In this document: positions 31,534 to 42,395 of the stretch, one piece after another
Layout: every line of letters starts with the position of its first letter
Position numbering within the stretch: the first letter of the stretch is position 1
Source of the DNA: Liquidambar formosana
Taxonomy: Eukaryota > Streptophyta > Magnoliopsida > Saxifragales > Altingiaceae
Assembly (NCBI GenBank): GCA_039720395.1
Contig: JBBPBK010000125.1
Location: 1-64,000 of the forward strand
Direction of reading: 5' to 3'
Length of the DNA stretch: 64,000 nucleotides
Translations under genes and position numbers: made by a program
Notes under the pieces: generated by a model
What the model saw: only the letters and a program-made list of their open reading frames with translations
Told to the model about the DNA's origin: nothing
Databases searched by the model: none

Positions 31534-32643
31534 TCAGATGGCATTGACTAGTTGAAGAGGGTTCACCCTCGATGGTCCGTCAGAGTCTGAATCATCTGCC
31601 TGGCCACTTGCAGCAACAAGGGCATTGAGTTTCTCCTTCTTTGGGCAGTCCCTGGCACGATGGGGTCCGTTACAGATGAAACAACCAGAGTTGTTCGAAT
31701 TCCCCTTCTTGCTCTGTTGTCCCTCTGCATTAGACTTGTTCTCACCGCCTTTCTTCTTCTTCTTTTTGCCAGCCTTTCGGTTGTCATTGGACTTGCCCTT
31801 TCCCTTACCCTTGGGATCAGACTTATCTTTCTTAGATGAAGAAGAATTGATTTTGTAATCAACAAGGCAATCTGCCGCAGCCATTGCAGAAGGAAGGTCA
31901 CGAACTCCTTGCCTCCTGAGTTCTGTCTGTGCCCATACCTGCAACCCAGACATAAAATTAAACAATTTGTCCTCCTCGGACATATTCTTAATATCCAGCA
32001 TCAAGGAACTAAACGCCTTGACATAACTCCGCACTGTGCCATCATGCTTCAATTTCTTCAATGCATCCCGAGCCATCCATGAAGTGTTGGTCGGGAGGAA
32101 TTGATCCTTCAATTCCTTACTGAGAGTTTCCCACGTTGTAATCTGAGAACGTGTCTCATCACCCATTCTGGTTCTCCACCAGAGCTTTGCATCCTCTGTC
32201 AGATACATGCTTGTTACAGTCACCATCTCTCCATCAGGAATGTGGGCAGCCTTGAAATACTGCTCCATATCCCACAGAAAATTCTCCAGTTCTTTCGCAC
32301 TGCGATCACCAGTGAAACATTTCGGTTCTGGAACTTTTACCTTCGAGGGGCCATCCCCACCACCAGTTCGAGGCTGTGCAACAGCACGTTTGATCAGCAC
32401 CAGATCATCTTCAACACCTTGTAACCTTGCCTTCATAGCATCCGTCGCAGAACATATATCGGCAGCAAGTTCAGTGAACTTGTTCTCTGCCATACCCATA
32501 TGTTCCATGAAGGCCTGCTTGAGGTTTGTTACTTCAATGGTAATTCGTTCCATTTGAACAGAGAGAGTAACATCGGGTTCTGCAGAAGGAACCCCCAGAT
32601 AGTTTTCAATCCTATCAATACGATCCTTCGTCGATCCAGCCAT
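31534..32643 (-). CDS. Chromovirus Gag, 369 aa
   Basis: MAGSTKDRIDRIENYLG begins about 30 bases inside the 5' LTR. A retrotransposon Gag capsid region (FLWDMEQYFKAAHI, YLTEDAKLWWRTRM, LKDQFLPTNTSWMARDALKKL) is followed by a Lys-rich linker. The zinc knuckle is CFICNGPHRARDC (CX2CX3HX4C, one residue shorter than the classical form). The frame ends at a single TGA after VNAI, and the same frame continues into pol. Relatives usually have one gag-pol ORF, so the TGA is either a CGA-to-TGA mutation or a readthrough stop. Confidence 0.92.
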   Translation of the reverse strand: MAGSTKDRIDRIENYLGVPSAEPDVTLSVQMERITIEVTNLKQAFMEHMGMAENKFTELAADICSATDAMKARLQGVEDDLVLIKRAVAQPRTGGGDGPSKVKVPEPKCFTGDRSAKELENFLWDMEQYFKAAHIPDGEMVTVTSMYLTEDAKLWWRTRMGDETRSQITTWETLSKELKDQFLPTNTSWMARDALKKLKHDGTVRSYVKAFSSLMLDIKNMSEEDKLFNFMSGLQVWAQTELRRQGVRDLPSAMAAADCLVDYKINSSSSKKDKSDPKGKGKGKSNDNRKAGKKKKKKGGENKSNAEGQQSKKGNSNNSGCFICNGPHRARDCPKKEKLNALVAASGQADDSDSDGPSRVNPLQLVNAI

Positions 32644-32650
32644 CGTCTAG

Positions 32651-32668
32651 AACCGCGCTCTGATACTA
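32651..32668 (-). other. Primer binding site of the chromovirus
   Basis: The minus strand reads TAGTATCAGAGCGCGGTT two bases inside LTR B. It fits initiator tRNA-Met (TGGTATCAGAGC) with one mismatch at the second base. Confidence 0.75.
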
Positions 32669-32670
32669 AT

Positions 32671-33506
32671 TGTCACAGGGCCAAATTTCACCACGAATTT
32701 TTAGCCTTTGTGCGGCACTAAGTCCCTCTACTTAGTCAGCCTTCTCAATTGAAAAGCATAAATAGTGTAAGCAACAGCCAAGCACAACAGAGAGTTTTTC
32801 AGGCAAATGCCCAACCTTTATTCTTAACTCAAGAATACAAGGATCCCGGCCTTAGCATACACCACCACAGCAATCCAAAACGTGCTCTGGTGTATGCCAT
32901 GGCAATGTATTTATACAGGAGCATTGGTGGTTACAGCCCAACCACCCAAGGGCTTGCTGATGACAACCCCATCAGCCTAGGGACACAGAACCAATAAACG
33001 AATGCCAATCGTGCATGGCAGTTTTTGCCCAACTGCCTATGCTGTCCAAGCCTAGCCAACTGCCCATCCTGATGTCTGAAGCATCAGCCAATCAAGGAGG
33101 GATGTCTGATCATCCAACCGTAACTGCCAACAGAAATCTTTGTCTGGCCTGGCCCCTTGTCCAAGGATGCCAGCAGCATCAGCAATAACCGACTGCATCA
33201 TGTGCCTAGCCACGCCCATGACTTGCTGCTGTGCGTGCATTGGCTTAGCCAATCCGCATATGTTCTTGCTTGGTCCGTGTTCCTGCTATGCCATGCCTCC
33301 GCATGTGCCATAGCCCTTGTGCCATCGAGTGTGCGAGATCAGCCCCGCGGCCGAGTCTCGTCCAATCCGTCATAGCAAGGCGTCGCCCAACTCCTTGCAA
33401 AGCCAACAATAGCCATCTGATGTTCAAATCATAGCCAACCGCCGTGCCATGCCAGGGTCACGCATGGCCTAGGTGCTGCCCCATGGCAGGCACCTAGCTT
33501 CAATCA
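32671..33506 (-). repeat. Chromovirus LTR B (5' LTR of the complete unit)
   Basis: This is 836 bp bounded on the plus strand by TGTCACAGGG and CTTCAATCA. It serves as the 5' LTR of the complete internal region and as the 3' LTR of the truncated second unit. Confidence 0.88.
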
Positions 33507-33904
33507 CCACCCCCCCCCTAAAGAGCTCTTAAGACGATTGCCTGAGCCTTAGGGGTATACATTAGAAATGACAAAAAGGCATAATGGGTCTCACAATTAA
33601 TTTCCTGCACTCAAAAATCATGAAACTCCACCAACACACTCTTGAGATCATAAAATAACATAGATAATTTTATGAACCCGAAATAACTTAATTTCTCAAT
33701 ATTTACCAAACTGCCACTGCCTCTTGTTTGAACGCTGCCAGGCCATGGCTTGGCCAGCCTTAGCCAACCATGGCCACTTCGAGCCAACATACAAACTTTG
33801 CTGCAACACTTGGTGTCTAAGGCATGCCTCCCTCATGCCTTGGCCTTGGGTTGGCGTGGTTGCCCTCTGCCACCACATTGCCAAGCCCTTGGCCTAGCCA
33901 AAAG

Positions 33905-35622
33905 CTAAGGGGCTAACAAACCACCCCCACCAGAAGAGCCCGACGTCCTCGTCAGAATAGTTGCCAAGTACTCCCTCACTTGTTTCTCAAACTGCCATAA
34001 AGTTGTATCCCTCTCCCAACTTGCTTCAGCAATTGGGACTCCCTTCCAATGCACCAAATAATCTGTCCGCCTGTTCTTCTTACTCTGTCCAAACGTTCGA
34101 TGGTCCAGAATCTTTTCCACCTCCCGTTCAAACTCTTTTCGGATAGTAGGCGGGGCTCGAGTGCCTTGCATTCTTGCCTGATCTTGGTCTGCAAAGAAAG
34201 GTTTCAGAAAACTTACATGGAAAGTAGGGTGTACTTTCAACCTTTCTGGTAACTTCAATCGATAAGCCACACTGCCAACCTTCTTGATCACCTCAAAGGG
34301 ACCATCATATTTCGGCACTAGACCTCGATGAACCGTTTTGCTACTGATTTTCTTCCAAATCTGAGGCGTCAGTTTCAACAACACTTTATCCCCAACCTGG
34401 AATTCAAGGGCCCTCCTCCCTCTATCAGCATACTTTCTCATTCGTCTGACAGCTTTTTCCAAACTGTCTTTTGCTTCCTCCATCAATTCCTGCTTGGAGC
34501 GAGCAAATCGATAAGCCGCTGGACAGTTTCCCCCTGTGCGCTGCTTGGCCACTTCATGTGGAGTAAGCGGCTGCTGCCCAGTTGCTATTTCAAAAGGACT
34601 CATCCCTGTAGATGAACTCCTGTGCAGATTATAACAAAATTGTGCAGAGTCTAAGAGATCTACCCAATTTTTCTGACTTGCAGTCACATAGTGCCTCAAA
34701 TACTCTTCCAACAGAGCATTTATCCGCTCAGTTTGACCGTCTGTCTGCGGATGGTTTGCTGTGGAGAACTTCAATTCTGATCCCATCAGCCCAAAAAGCA
34801 CTGTCCAAAACCTTCCAGTGAACCGAGAATCCCGATCGCTTATGATATCTTCTGGCAGCCCCCAGTACTTGACCACGTTCCGATAGAAAAGATTGGCTGC
34901 CTCCTCTGCAGGACACGCATGTGGTGCAGGGATGAAGATAGCATATTTGGAGAATCTGTCCACCACGACCAGAATTGAGCGAAATCCTTGAACCTTGGGT
35001 AAACCCCCAATGAAGTCCATGGAAACGCTTTGCCACGGTTTATCTGGAATCGGTAATGGCTGCAATAAACCTGCCTCCTTCTTTCTTTCAGTCTTGTCCA
35101 GTTGACAAACAAGACATGTTCGAACATAGCCTTCAATGTCTTCCTGCATCTTAGGCCAAAAATAAAATCTAGACAGCAAAGCATAAGTACGTTCAATACC
35201 TGGGTGACCAGCCCATTGTGAATCATGAGTCTCTCGCAAGAGTTCTCTACGCAAACCACCACTGCTAGGAACATACAATTTCCCACCATGAGCATAGAGA
35301 AGGCCATCATCCACCCAGTATCGCCTTGTACCTCCATCTTTCACTTGCTGTACGAGTTTGTTGAATGTAGGATCATTCACAGACTCTTGTTTGATCCTTT
35401 CTGGAAAATCAGTCTCTATGCGAGTTAAAGCCGCAACAATTTCCTCAGCATGCTTGCGACTAAGGGCATCAGCCACTTGGTTATGCTTTCCAGGTCTATG
35501 AACCCACACATAATCAAATTCAGCAAGGAACTCCTGCCACCGAGCCTGCTTTGGATTCAATTTCTTCTGAGTTTTGAAGTAGGTATTTGCCACATTATCT
35601 GTCACAATCACAAAGTGAGTGC
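33905..35622 (-). pseudogene. Second, truncated chromovirus pol copy
   Basis: It encodes the RNase H end, integrase and chromodomain, nearly identical to 28102-29820. The sequence match stops at 35622, within the RNase H region. The open frame continues to 35698 into the Tat-like LTR, adding about 25 unrelated residues (MTIQCKTLEKTLKTLK...). It lacks protease and RT. Confidence 0.9.
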
Positions 35623-35710
35623 GTGTTGGTGTTTTTATGAGTGTTGGTGTTTTTAGGGTTTTTAGAGTCTTTTCTAGGGTTTTGCATTGAATAGTCATTA
35701 TTTCATGTTC

Positions 35711-36215
35711 AAGTTTATGTCTTTATCATGTCTTGTTGCTTCTATTAGCTAGTATGCATGTTTAGGATGATATTCATGGGCTGTTTAGTATGCTAGGATG
35801 TTATTCCATGTGATTTACTGCATGTTTGGGACTTTAGGGTTTCCTTAGTGCTGAAATTGGTTTTCTGCATGAAATAACTCTTTTGCATATTAAAGCTTAT
35901 GTTTTTATCATATTTTGTTGCTTCTATTAGCTAGTATGCATGTTTAGGATAATATTCATGGGCTGTTTAGTATGCTAGGATGCTATTCCATGTGATTTAC
36001 TGCATGTTTGGGATTCTAGGGTTTCCTTAGTGCTGAAATTGGTTTTCTGCATGAAATAACTCTTTTGCATATTAAAGCTTATGTTGTTATCGTGTTTTGT
36101 TGTTTCTATTAGATAGTATGCATGTTTAGGATGATATTTATGGGCTGTTTAGTATGTTAGAATGTTATTTCATGTGACTTTATGCACCATTGTGATTCTA
36201 GGGTTTTTATCATCC
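35711..36215 (+). repeat. 182-bp tandem repeats in the Tat-like LTR
   Basis: CTTCTATTAGCTAGTATGCA recurs at 35739, 35921 and (with changes) 36103, a constant 182-bp step. Two full units and a decayed third are visible. They lie within the right part of the interrupted solo LTR. Confidence 0.85.
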
Positions 36216-37500
36216 TTGTGTGGGTTTAGTTGCATATAGCATGATAGCTTAGGGTTATTCTCTAGCTTTTCTTCATAGTAGCTGCATATGTGGTGCATGT
36301 TAGATAAATATGAAATTTGGAGCATTCATATGGTTGATTTTAGGGTTTTTTGCATGTCATTGCATATAGGGCTGAATTAGGGTTTAGTTAGCTTATGATT
36401 TATGTTGTTTGCATGACTTGTGGTTGATTTTAAGCTCTATTCCAATTCTGTCCAGATCTGTTGTTTGTCCTTGATATGATATTTTGAGCATGTGTTAGCC
36501 TATGTTTTAGCATGATAATTGCTTGATTGGAACCTAGCTTGGTTGGTTGGTATTTTTGGTATGTTTTACATGGAAATTGCAGGTGCTTTGACAGGTACAA
36601 CAAGTGCAACTACCCCACCAATGTGGGGTGGTTATTTTGGCCATTGCAAGATGAAATCTTACAAATAAGGTAATTACCCTATGCAATAGGGTGGTTATTT
36701 TGACAGGTTATTTTTGCTTAAGGTAGGTAGGGTATGAGGGTGCCCCAATTCACCCTTCTTTCCTTTCCTTGAAACTTTCCCTTTCTCCCCCCCCCTAGGG
36801 TTATTCCTTAATAGAGGGGTATGGTAGATTCCTATAGTATCCTTTCATAAAAAAGATACCTTTTAAATCAAAGTTTCCATCAAATTCCATATTTACCAAA
36901 AATCTTTTGAGAATCATTTATTTTGAAAACTTACCATGTTTTTCTTGAAAGGAAACTTAGGGTTTACCATAGGCCTCTATTAGGTTATAACCCTATTCCC
37001 TTTCGAACTACGTGGACTTTGATCCATATATTTCCATACATGGTACGTAGGCGCTCTTCGTGAGGTTCAAGTCCGCCTTAGGATACTAAGTATCCTAGGT
37101 TTTCTTCCCCCTCTTTCTTTTTCTGTTTTTCTTTGATTTACTTGATCATATGGATAAATGAATGAATGATATGTATGCTGTCTTGTGATGATAATTGTTG
37201 ATTTGTGTGTGATTAAGACTTTGATTTAGCCCAATTAAATTAAGAGACCGTTTAGGGCGATATGGGTGCCTATAGGCTTTGCCTAGAACCTTCCCATATC
37301 GTAACTTAGCCTCCGAATCCTCGATTTCTCTGGTTTCCAAAAAGACTTCTTTTGCCTTTCCATTTTTAAATATGGAGTCAATCTTTTGTTTTCCTAAAAC
37401 AAAATTGTTTTTTTAGGGTTTTCCTTGTTTCCTTTAAAAAATAAGGTGGTGACTCCTTTCCTTTTAAATCCTTGTGGGCCACTTTTTTTTAGGGTCCACA

Positions 37501-38335
37501 CAAACATTGCAATGTTTGCAATGTTTTCAAGAAGGACATCATAGCGCAACAAACACATTCAACAACACAGAAAAGATCAACTCAGCAACAACTCAACCAA
37601 CAGCTACATCCATCAAGCAAAGATTCAGAAAGATTTTAATCACTTGGGAAGTTAGAACATCATCTCAAATATCATTTTCAGTCATAGTTTGTTGTTATCC
37701 CAAGGAGACCCACAAACAGGCTCGGAATGGCCTAAATCTACCAACCCATTCGAGCTTCCCAGTGGGTCACAATCTAGAAAGATCCTACGCTACCACCTCA
37801 CAGTTTGAGCATCAGAGCAGTTGCAATATCCCATTCAAGATCCTAACAAAGCCCTCCCCGGAGTAAAAATCCAGCAGAAATAGAGTCAGTCCAAAGGAGA
37901 CCAGACATTAATCTCTTGGGACTAAAACCGCACGCGTCGACTCTTGAAGAAGTCCGAGAACCCCTAAGAAGAAGATTATCTCAAAATCTCATCTTGTTCA
38001 GTAACAGCTCAAGGATTCGAGTAAAAAACACCAAAGATAGAGACCGCTATGTCTCTTAAAAAATCAACACCCGTTGAAAGTAGATAGGCAATAAGAGCTC
38101 CCATCGACATGGTTGAGCGCAGGTAAGTATAGTTTCTTTTCAGTATTAATAGTAGTATAGCATAGTTAGGGTTACTATATGGCCCAAAGCTCACTTTCCC
38201 TAGTGGACCTTAAGTCTTAGATGATCCAACCTTTTCGTGTAAGACATCGATAAATTTCAACGCTCCCACAAATCTCACAATCCATTGTCTTGGAGCACTT
38301 CGACTCTGCCAACTAAAACCATTGGCCGAGTTGTC
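37501..38335 (+). other. Sequence downstream of the FAR1-like pseudogene, resumed after the nested insertion
   Basis: Together with 25934-26090 this was one stretch before the solo LTR inserted. Removing the LTR and one CAAAC restores a perfect 36-bp palindrome with arm AAAACATTGCAAACATTG. A 130-codon frame at 37474-37866 starts inside the LTR and has no family motif, so I do not call it a gene. Confidence 0.5.
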
Positions 38336-38890
38336 AACCATGTTAGTTATATGCCCTATAACCAATCATAGAGATGATGCTTTAGGGATAAAGAACAATC
38401 ATAGGATTTCATTTATTGTATGTCACATTTATTATTATTTAATAAAAGACTTATTCTATCATATTTATTTCATTATTTATATTTACATGATATATCCATG
38501 GAGTTAGAGTTGAGAATGTGAAATTACAATGAGTTGTGATTTTGAGACTGTATATATATCTCTGTACTAAACTCCTAAATCATTTCTAGGTAAAGGTTCA
38601 TTGTGATGGATAATAATGACCTAAAGGACTAGCACACGATAGGTTGGCTCTATAGGAGGATAGCTAGTCTCAAGCTATTTGCGTGTAGACACTATAACCA
38701 ATATGTAGGTGCCTATTACATGAATAGGTACACTGAATGTAACCATAGAACATGAAATCAACTGAATAGAGTCTTAACTGCCTGTCAATTAATTTCTCAT
38801 AGTTGCAGTGGTACAAGTAATCCTTAGACTTGAGACACCATAGTTGTCTTATGCATACAAAACTCCGAAAACGAATCAAACCCCACACCC
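38336..38890 (+). other. Possible copia LTR fragment
   Basis: It starts TGTTAGTTATATGCCC and is AT-rich with regularly placed short words, as in many plant copia LTRs. The right boundary, a partner LTR and a target duplication were not found. Confidence 0.25.
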
Positions 38891-39796
38891 ATTTTCAAAC
38901 CCCATGCCCACAGTGCGCATAAAAAGCTAAACCTAACACAAACCATCACGGCAAGCATCTAAATATATCACAGATACAACAGCAAATGCCCACAAAACAT
39001 AGGAATAGCATTGAAATATAAAAATTCGCACATACCCATTCAAAACCCATGAAAACCCCCACTGCCAAACATCCCCCATTATCAAAACTCAAACAAAAAT
39101 CACCCCATACATTTAACAGGTTTCACAAACCTAAGACTAAACAAAAACACAAAGAAATCATCCACAAATCCAAAAGAAATTGCAGAAAATTAAAACTTCG
39201 ACTTACCGAAGTCAGATGCGAAAAACCCCAAAAACTTTGGTCAAATCTTCCAAAAATCCTTCGAGATCACAAACACCAATCCCAAAAACTATTTGGAAGC
39301 CTCCTATGATGATTCCCAGTACTTGGTAGATGAGAAAATGCGAGAATGTGTTGGAAAATATGGTGTAATGGCCTCCTAACCCGCGCAACGCTTCGGCTTT
39401 GAAACATGACAGTTCATGCCTATTTGGTAGGCGTGAACCCACGCCTTCAATGCGAGCATAACATTTAATGAGAATCCAAAATGCCAATTTTGCCCCCACT
39501 TCATATAAACATCTGTCCTGGCCCCTTAAGGCGCGCCAAGCCACATCTAGGACCGCTCATCCATGGCTATCGGTCCGCAAAGACCGTAAACTACAAAATG
39601 GTCCTCAAAGACCCTAAACTAAGAAAATGACTAAATTGCCCTTTTTTTGCCCAAGTGCACATTCGGGTTCCCTGTGGCGCGCCAAGCCGCACCAGACCTA
39701 ACCTGCGCTTACCATCATCCATCGTCGTCCCGAAAAAACGCGTCATACAATCTTTGTCAGGGTTCTCCAAAGGAGAACCTGACAAAGAGGGGCAGC
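38891..39796 (+). other. 3' non-coding end of a Tat/Ogre-like element, with hairpin and PPT
   Basis: There is no coding frame with family motifs. It ends with an inverted repeat (TTTGTCAGGGTTCTCC / GGAGAACCTGACAAA, one bulged G, 3-nt loop) at about 39754-39787. The purine-rich GACAAAGAGGGGCAGC follows, directly before the LTR start at 39797. GGCGCGCCAAGCC occurs twice (about 39532 and 39677). Confidence 0.55.
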
Positions 39797-39988
39797 TATA
39801 GACACCCGAATTTTGTCGAGCCACCTCCGAATAAAATCCGTCAGCCCGTTAACAGTACAATCAAGTCAGACACACTCCATACCTAACTTTGTTTGCCTTG
39901 TCCTACCCATTAGGGCAAGGCTTCTCCCCAATTCAACCTCTAACATACGAAGCCCAAGGACCAGGAATGGGCACGATGCCCGAAAACC

Positions 39989-41880
39989 ATAAATCGAACC
40001 CCTAAATTAGCACTAGGTGGTTCGATCTCCAACAATCTTTGATCCGACGGTCAATTCAACCGTAGGATCTTCAATTCAATATCCCTAGAGCGGCTAAGAC
40101 CATTTAATTGAGAATCAGAGGGCACAAGCCCTCTGATCCCCAATTTTCCCCAAATCGAACCCCTAAATCAGCACTAGGTGGTTCGATCTACAGTAATCTT
40201 TGATTCGATGGTCAATTCAACCATAGGATCTTCAATTCAATATCCCTAGACTGGTCTAGGATCATTTAATTGGGAATTTGAAGGCACGAGCTCTCTGATC
40301 CCCGATTTACCCCAAATCGAAACCCGAAATCAGCACTAGGTAATTCGATCTCTAACAATCCTTGATCTAACGATCAATTCAACCATAGGATGTTCAATTC
40401 AACATCCCTAGAGCAGTTTAGGACCATTTAATTGAGAATCAGAGGGCACAAACCCTTTAATCCCCAATTTACGCCGAATTGAACTCCTAAATCATCACTA
40501 GGTGGTTCGATCTCCAACAATCTTTGATCCCACGGTCAATTCAACCATAGAATCCTCAATTCAACATCCCTAGAGCAGTCTAGGACCATTTAATTGAGAA
40601 TCAGAGGGCACGAGCCCTCCAATCCCCAATTTACCCCAAATCAAACCCCTAAATCAGCACCAGGTGGTTCGATCTCCAACAATCTTTGATCCAACGGTCA
40701 ATTCAACCATAGGATCTTCAATTCAACATCCCTAGAGCGGTTTAGGATCATTTAATTGAGAATCAGAGGGCACGAGCCCTCCGATCCCCAATTTACCCCA
40801 AATCGAACTCGTAAATCATCACTAGGTGGTTCGATCTCCAACAATCTTTGATCCAACGGTCACTTCAACCATAGGATCTTCAATTCAACATCCCTAAAGT
40901 GGTCTAGTACCATTTAATTGAGAATCATAGGGCACAAGCCCTCCGATCCCCAATTTTCCCCAAATCGAACCCCTAAATCGGCACCAGGTGGTTCGATCTC
41001 CAACAATCTTTGATCTGATAGTCAATTCAACCGTGAGATCTTCAATTCAACACCCCTAGAGAAGTCTAGGACCATTTAATTGAGAATCAGAGGACACAAG
41101 CCCTCCGATCCCCAATTTACCCGAAATCGAACCCCTAAATCGACACTAAGTGGTTTGATTTCCAACAATCTTTGATCCAACGGTCAATTCAACTATACGA
41201 TCTTCAATTCAACATCCCTAGAGTGGTCTAGGATCATTTAATTGTGAATCAGAGGGCACGAGCTCTCCGATCCCCAATTTACCCCAAATCGAACCCCTAA
41301 ATCGACACCAGGTGGTTCGATCTCCAACAATCTTTGATCTGACGGTCAATTCAACCGTAGGATCTTCAATTCAACACCCCTAGAGCGTTCTAAGAGCATT
41401 TAATTGAGAATCATAAGGCACAAACCCTCCGATCCCCAATTTACCCCAAATCAAACCCCTAAATCGGCACTAGGTGGTTCGATCTCCAATAATCTTTGAT
41501 TCGACAGTCAATTCAATCGTAAGATCTTCAATTCAATATCCTTAGAGCGGTTTAGGATCATTTAATTGAGAATCATAGGGCACGAGCCCTCCGATCCCCA
41601 ATTTATCCCAAATCAAACCCCTAAATCGACACTAGGTGGTTTGATCTCCAACAATCTTTGATCCGATGGTCAATTCAACCATAGGATCTTCAATTCAATA
41701 TCTCTAGAGTGGTTTAGGACTATTTAATTGGGAATCAGATGGCACAAACCCTCCGATCCCCAAATTGCCCAAAACCGAACCCTTGATATAATTTTAGGTG
41801 GTTCAATTCCTCACCATTTCTCATCCAATGGTCAAACCAACCGTTGGATCTTCAATTCAAACCCTCAAGATCAATACAGG
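39989..41880 (+). repeat. Twelve tandem 162-bp units
   Basis: The word GGTGGTTCGATCT and variants occur at a step of 162 bp (one step of 161) from about 40016 to 41802. Each unit includes AATCGAACCCCTAAATC, CAACAATCTTTGATCC, GGTCAATTCAACC and CATTTAATTGAGAATCAGAG. Units differ by a few bases each; the last is the most divergent. No long frame crosses the array even though 162 is a multiple of three, so it is non-coding. Confidence 0.93.
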
Positions 41881-42244
41881 ACCATTTGATCGAAGATCGG
41901 GCCTCGTTCAGCTCAAGATCAACAAAACCCTAATTACAGAGCCCTACGAGCATCATGCTCGCATCCGGGCCATTCAATCCCACCCTAGAGAGTGCACACT
42001 CCACTCTTTAGTCCCAACCAAGTTTAGTGACCCAAAGTTTCAATCGCCATTCAAGATCAACGGTTGGATTTCACCTAATCATCGATCGAACGCGATCACG
42101 CAATCGTACGGCCCCACAGTAGGGCGAACCACTACCATAGGCCCACCTTAGCGGCCCCACAGCTCCTAGAAGCACACATTGCCCAAGAAACACAAGTTCC
42201 CATATGTGATGATGAGAAATCATCACAAATATGGGATAAGTGTG

Positions 42245-42395
42245 CCCACGTTGGCCAAACCAGCGTAGGAAGATCTTGCTTTCGGCTCTACAGCAGCCTG
42301 TAGCCACCTATGGCTGCAACCAACTACCTAGATGGGACTGCTTGCTACGCTGGCCAGGCCAGCGTGGGCCATGCCTGCCATGCTAGCGTGGATGG
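42245..42395 (+). repeat. Palindromes in the long LTR
   Basis: ACGCTGGCCAGGCCAGCGT (42347-42365) is an inverted repeat with 9-bp arms and one central base. A decayed version ACGTTGGCCAAACCAGCGT precedes it at about 42248, and GCTAGC follows at about 42382. Confidence 0.75.

Larger units (their letters stand above)
26869..35622 (-). mobile_element. Chromovirus (Ty3/gypsy) in partial tandem: LTR, pol, gag, LTR, partial pol
   Basis: In plus order: LTR A 26869-27704, 3' leader, pol 28102-31509, gag 31534-32643, PBS, LTR B 32671-33506, then a second copy of the 3' region and pol (33507-35622) that stops abruptly. The two copies are offset by about 5.80 kb and differ at only a few positions by eye. 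An LTR-internal-LTR-internal arrangement is expected from unequal recombination between LTRs of identical elements, followed by truncation at 35622. TTAGG (26864-26868) is the left target sequence; its partner is not seen because the right end is lost. Confidence 0.88.
26091..37500 (+). mobile_element. Tat-like gypsy solo LTR, interrupted by a nested chromovirus
   Basis: It starts TGTCACACCCCATTTTTG at 26091 and ends GGGTCCACA at 37500, with CAAAC target duplications at 26086-26090 and 37501-37505. Its own sequence is 26091-26868 and 35623-37500. The right part carries motifs of Tat/Ogre-like U5 regions: CTACGTGGACTTTGATCC at ~37009, GGGTGCCTATAGG..CCTTCCCATATCGTAAC at ~37263, and GGTGGTGACTCC at ~37445. 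No coding region of its own. The left part shares its start with 63537-63592. Because the nested element is truncated on its right, some LTR sequence may also be lost there. Confidence 0.75.
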
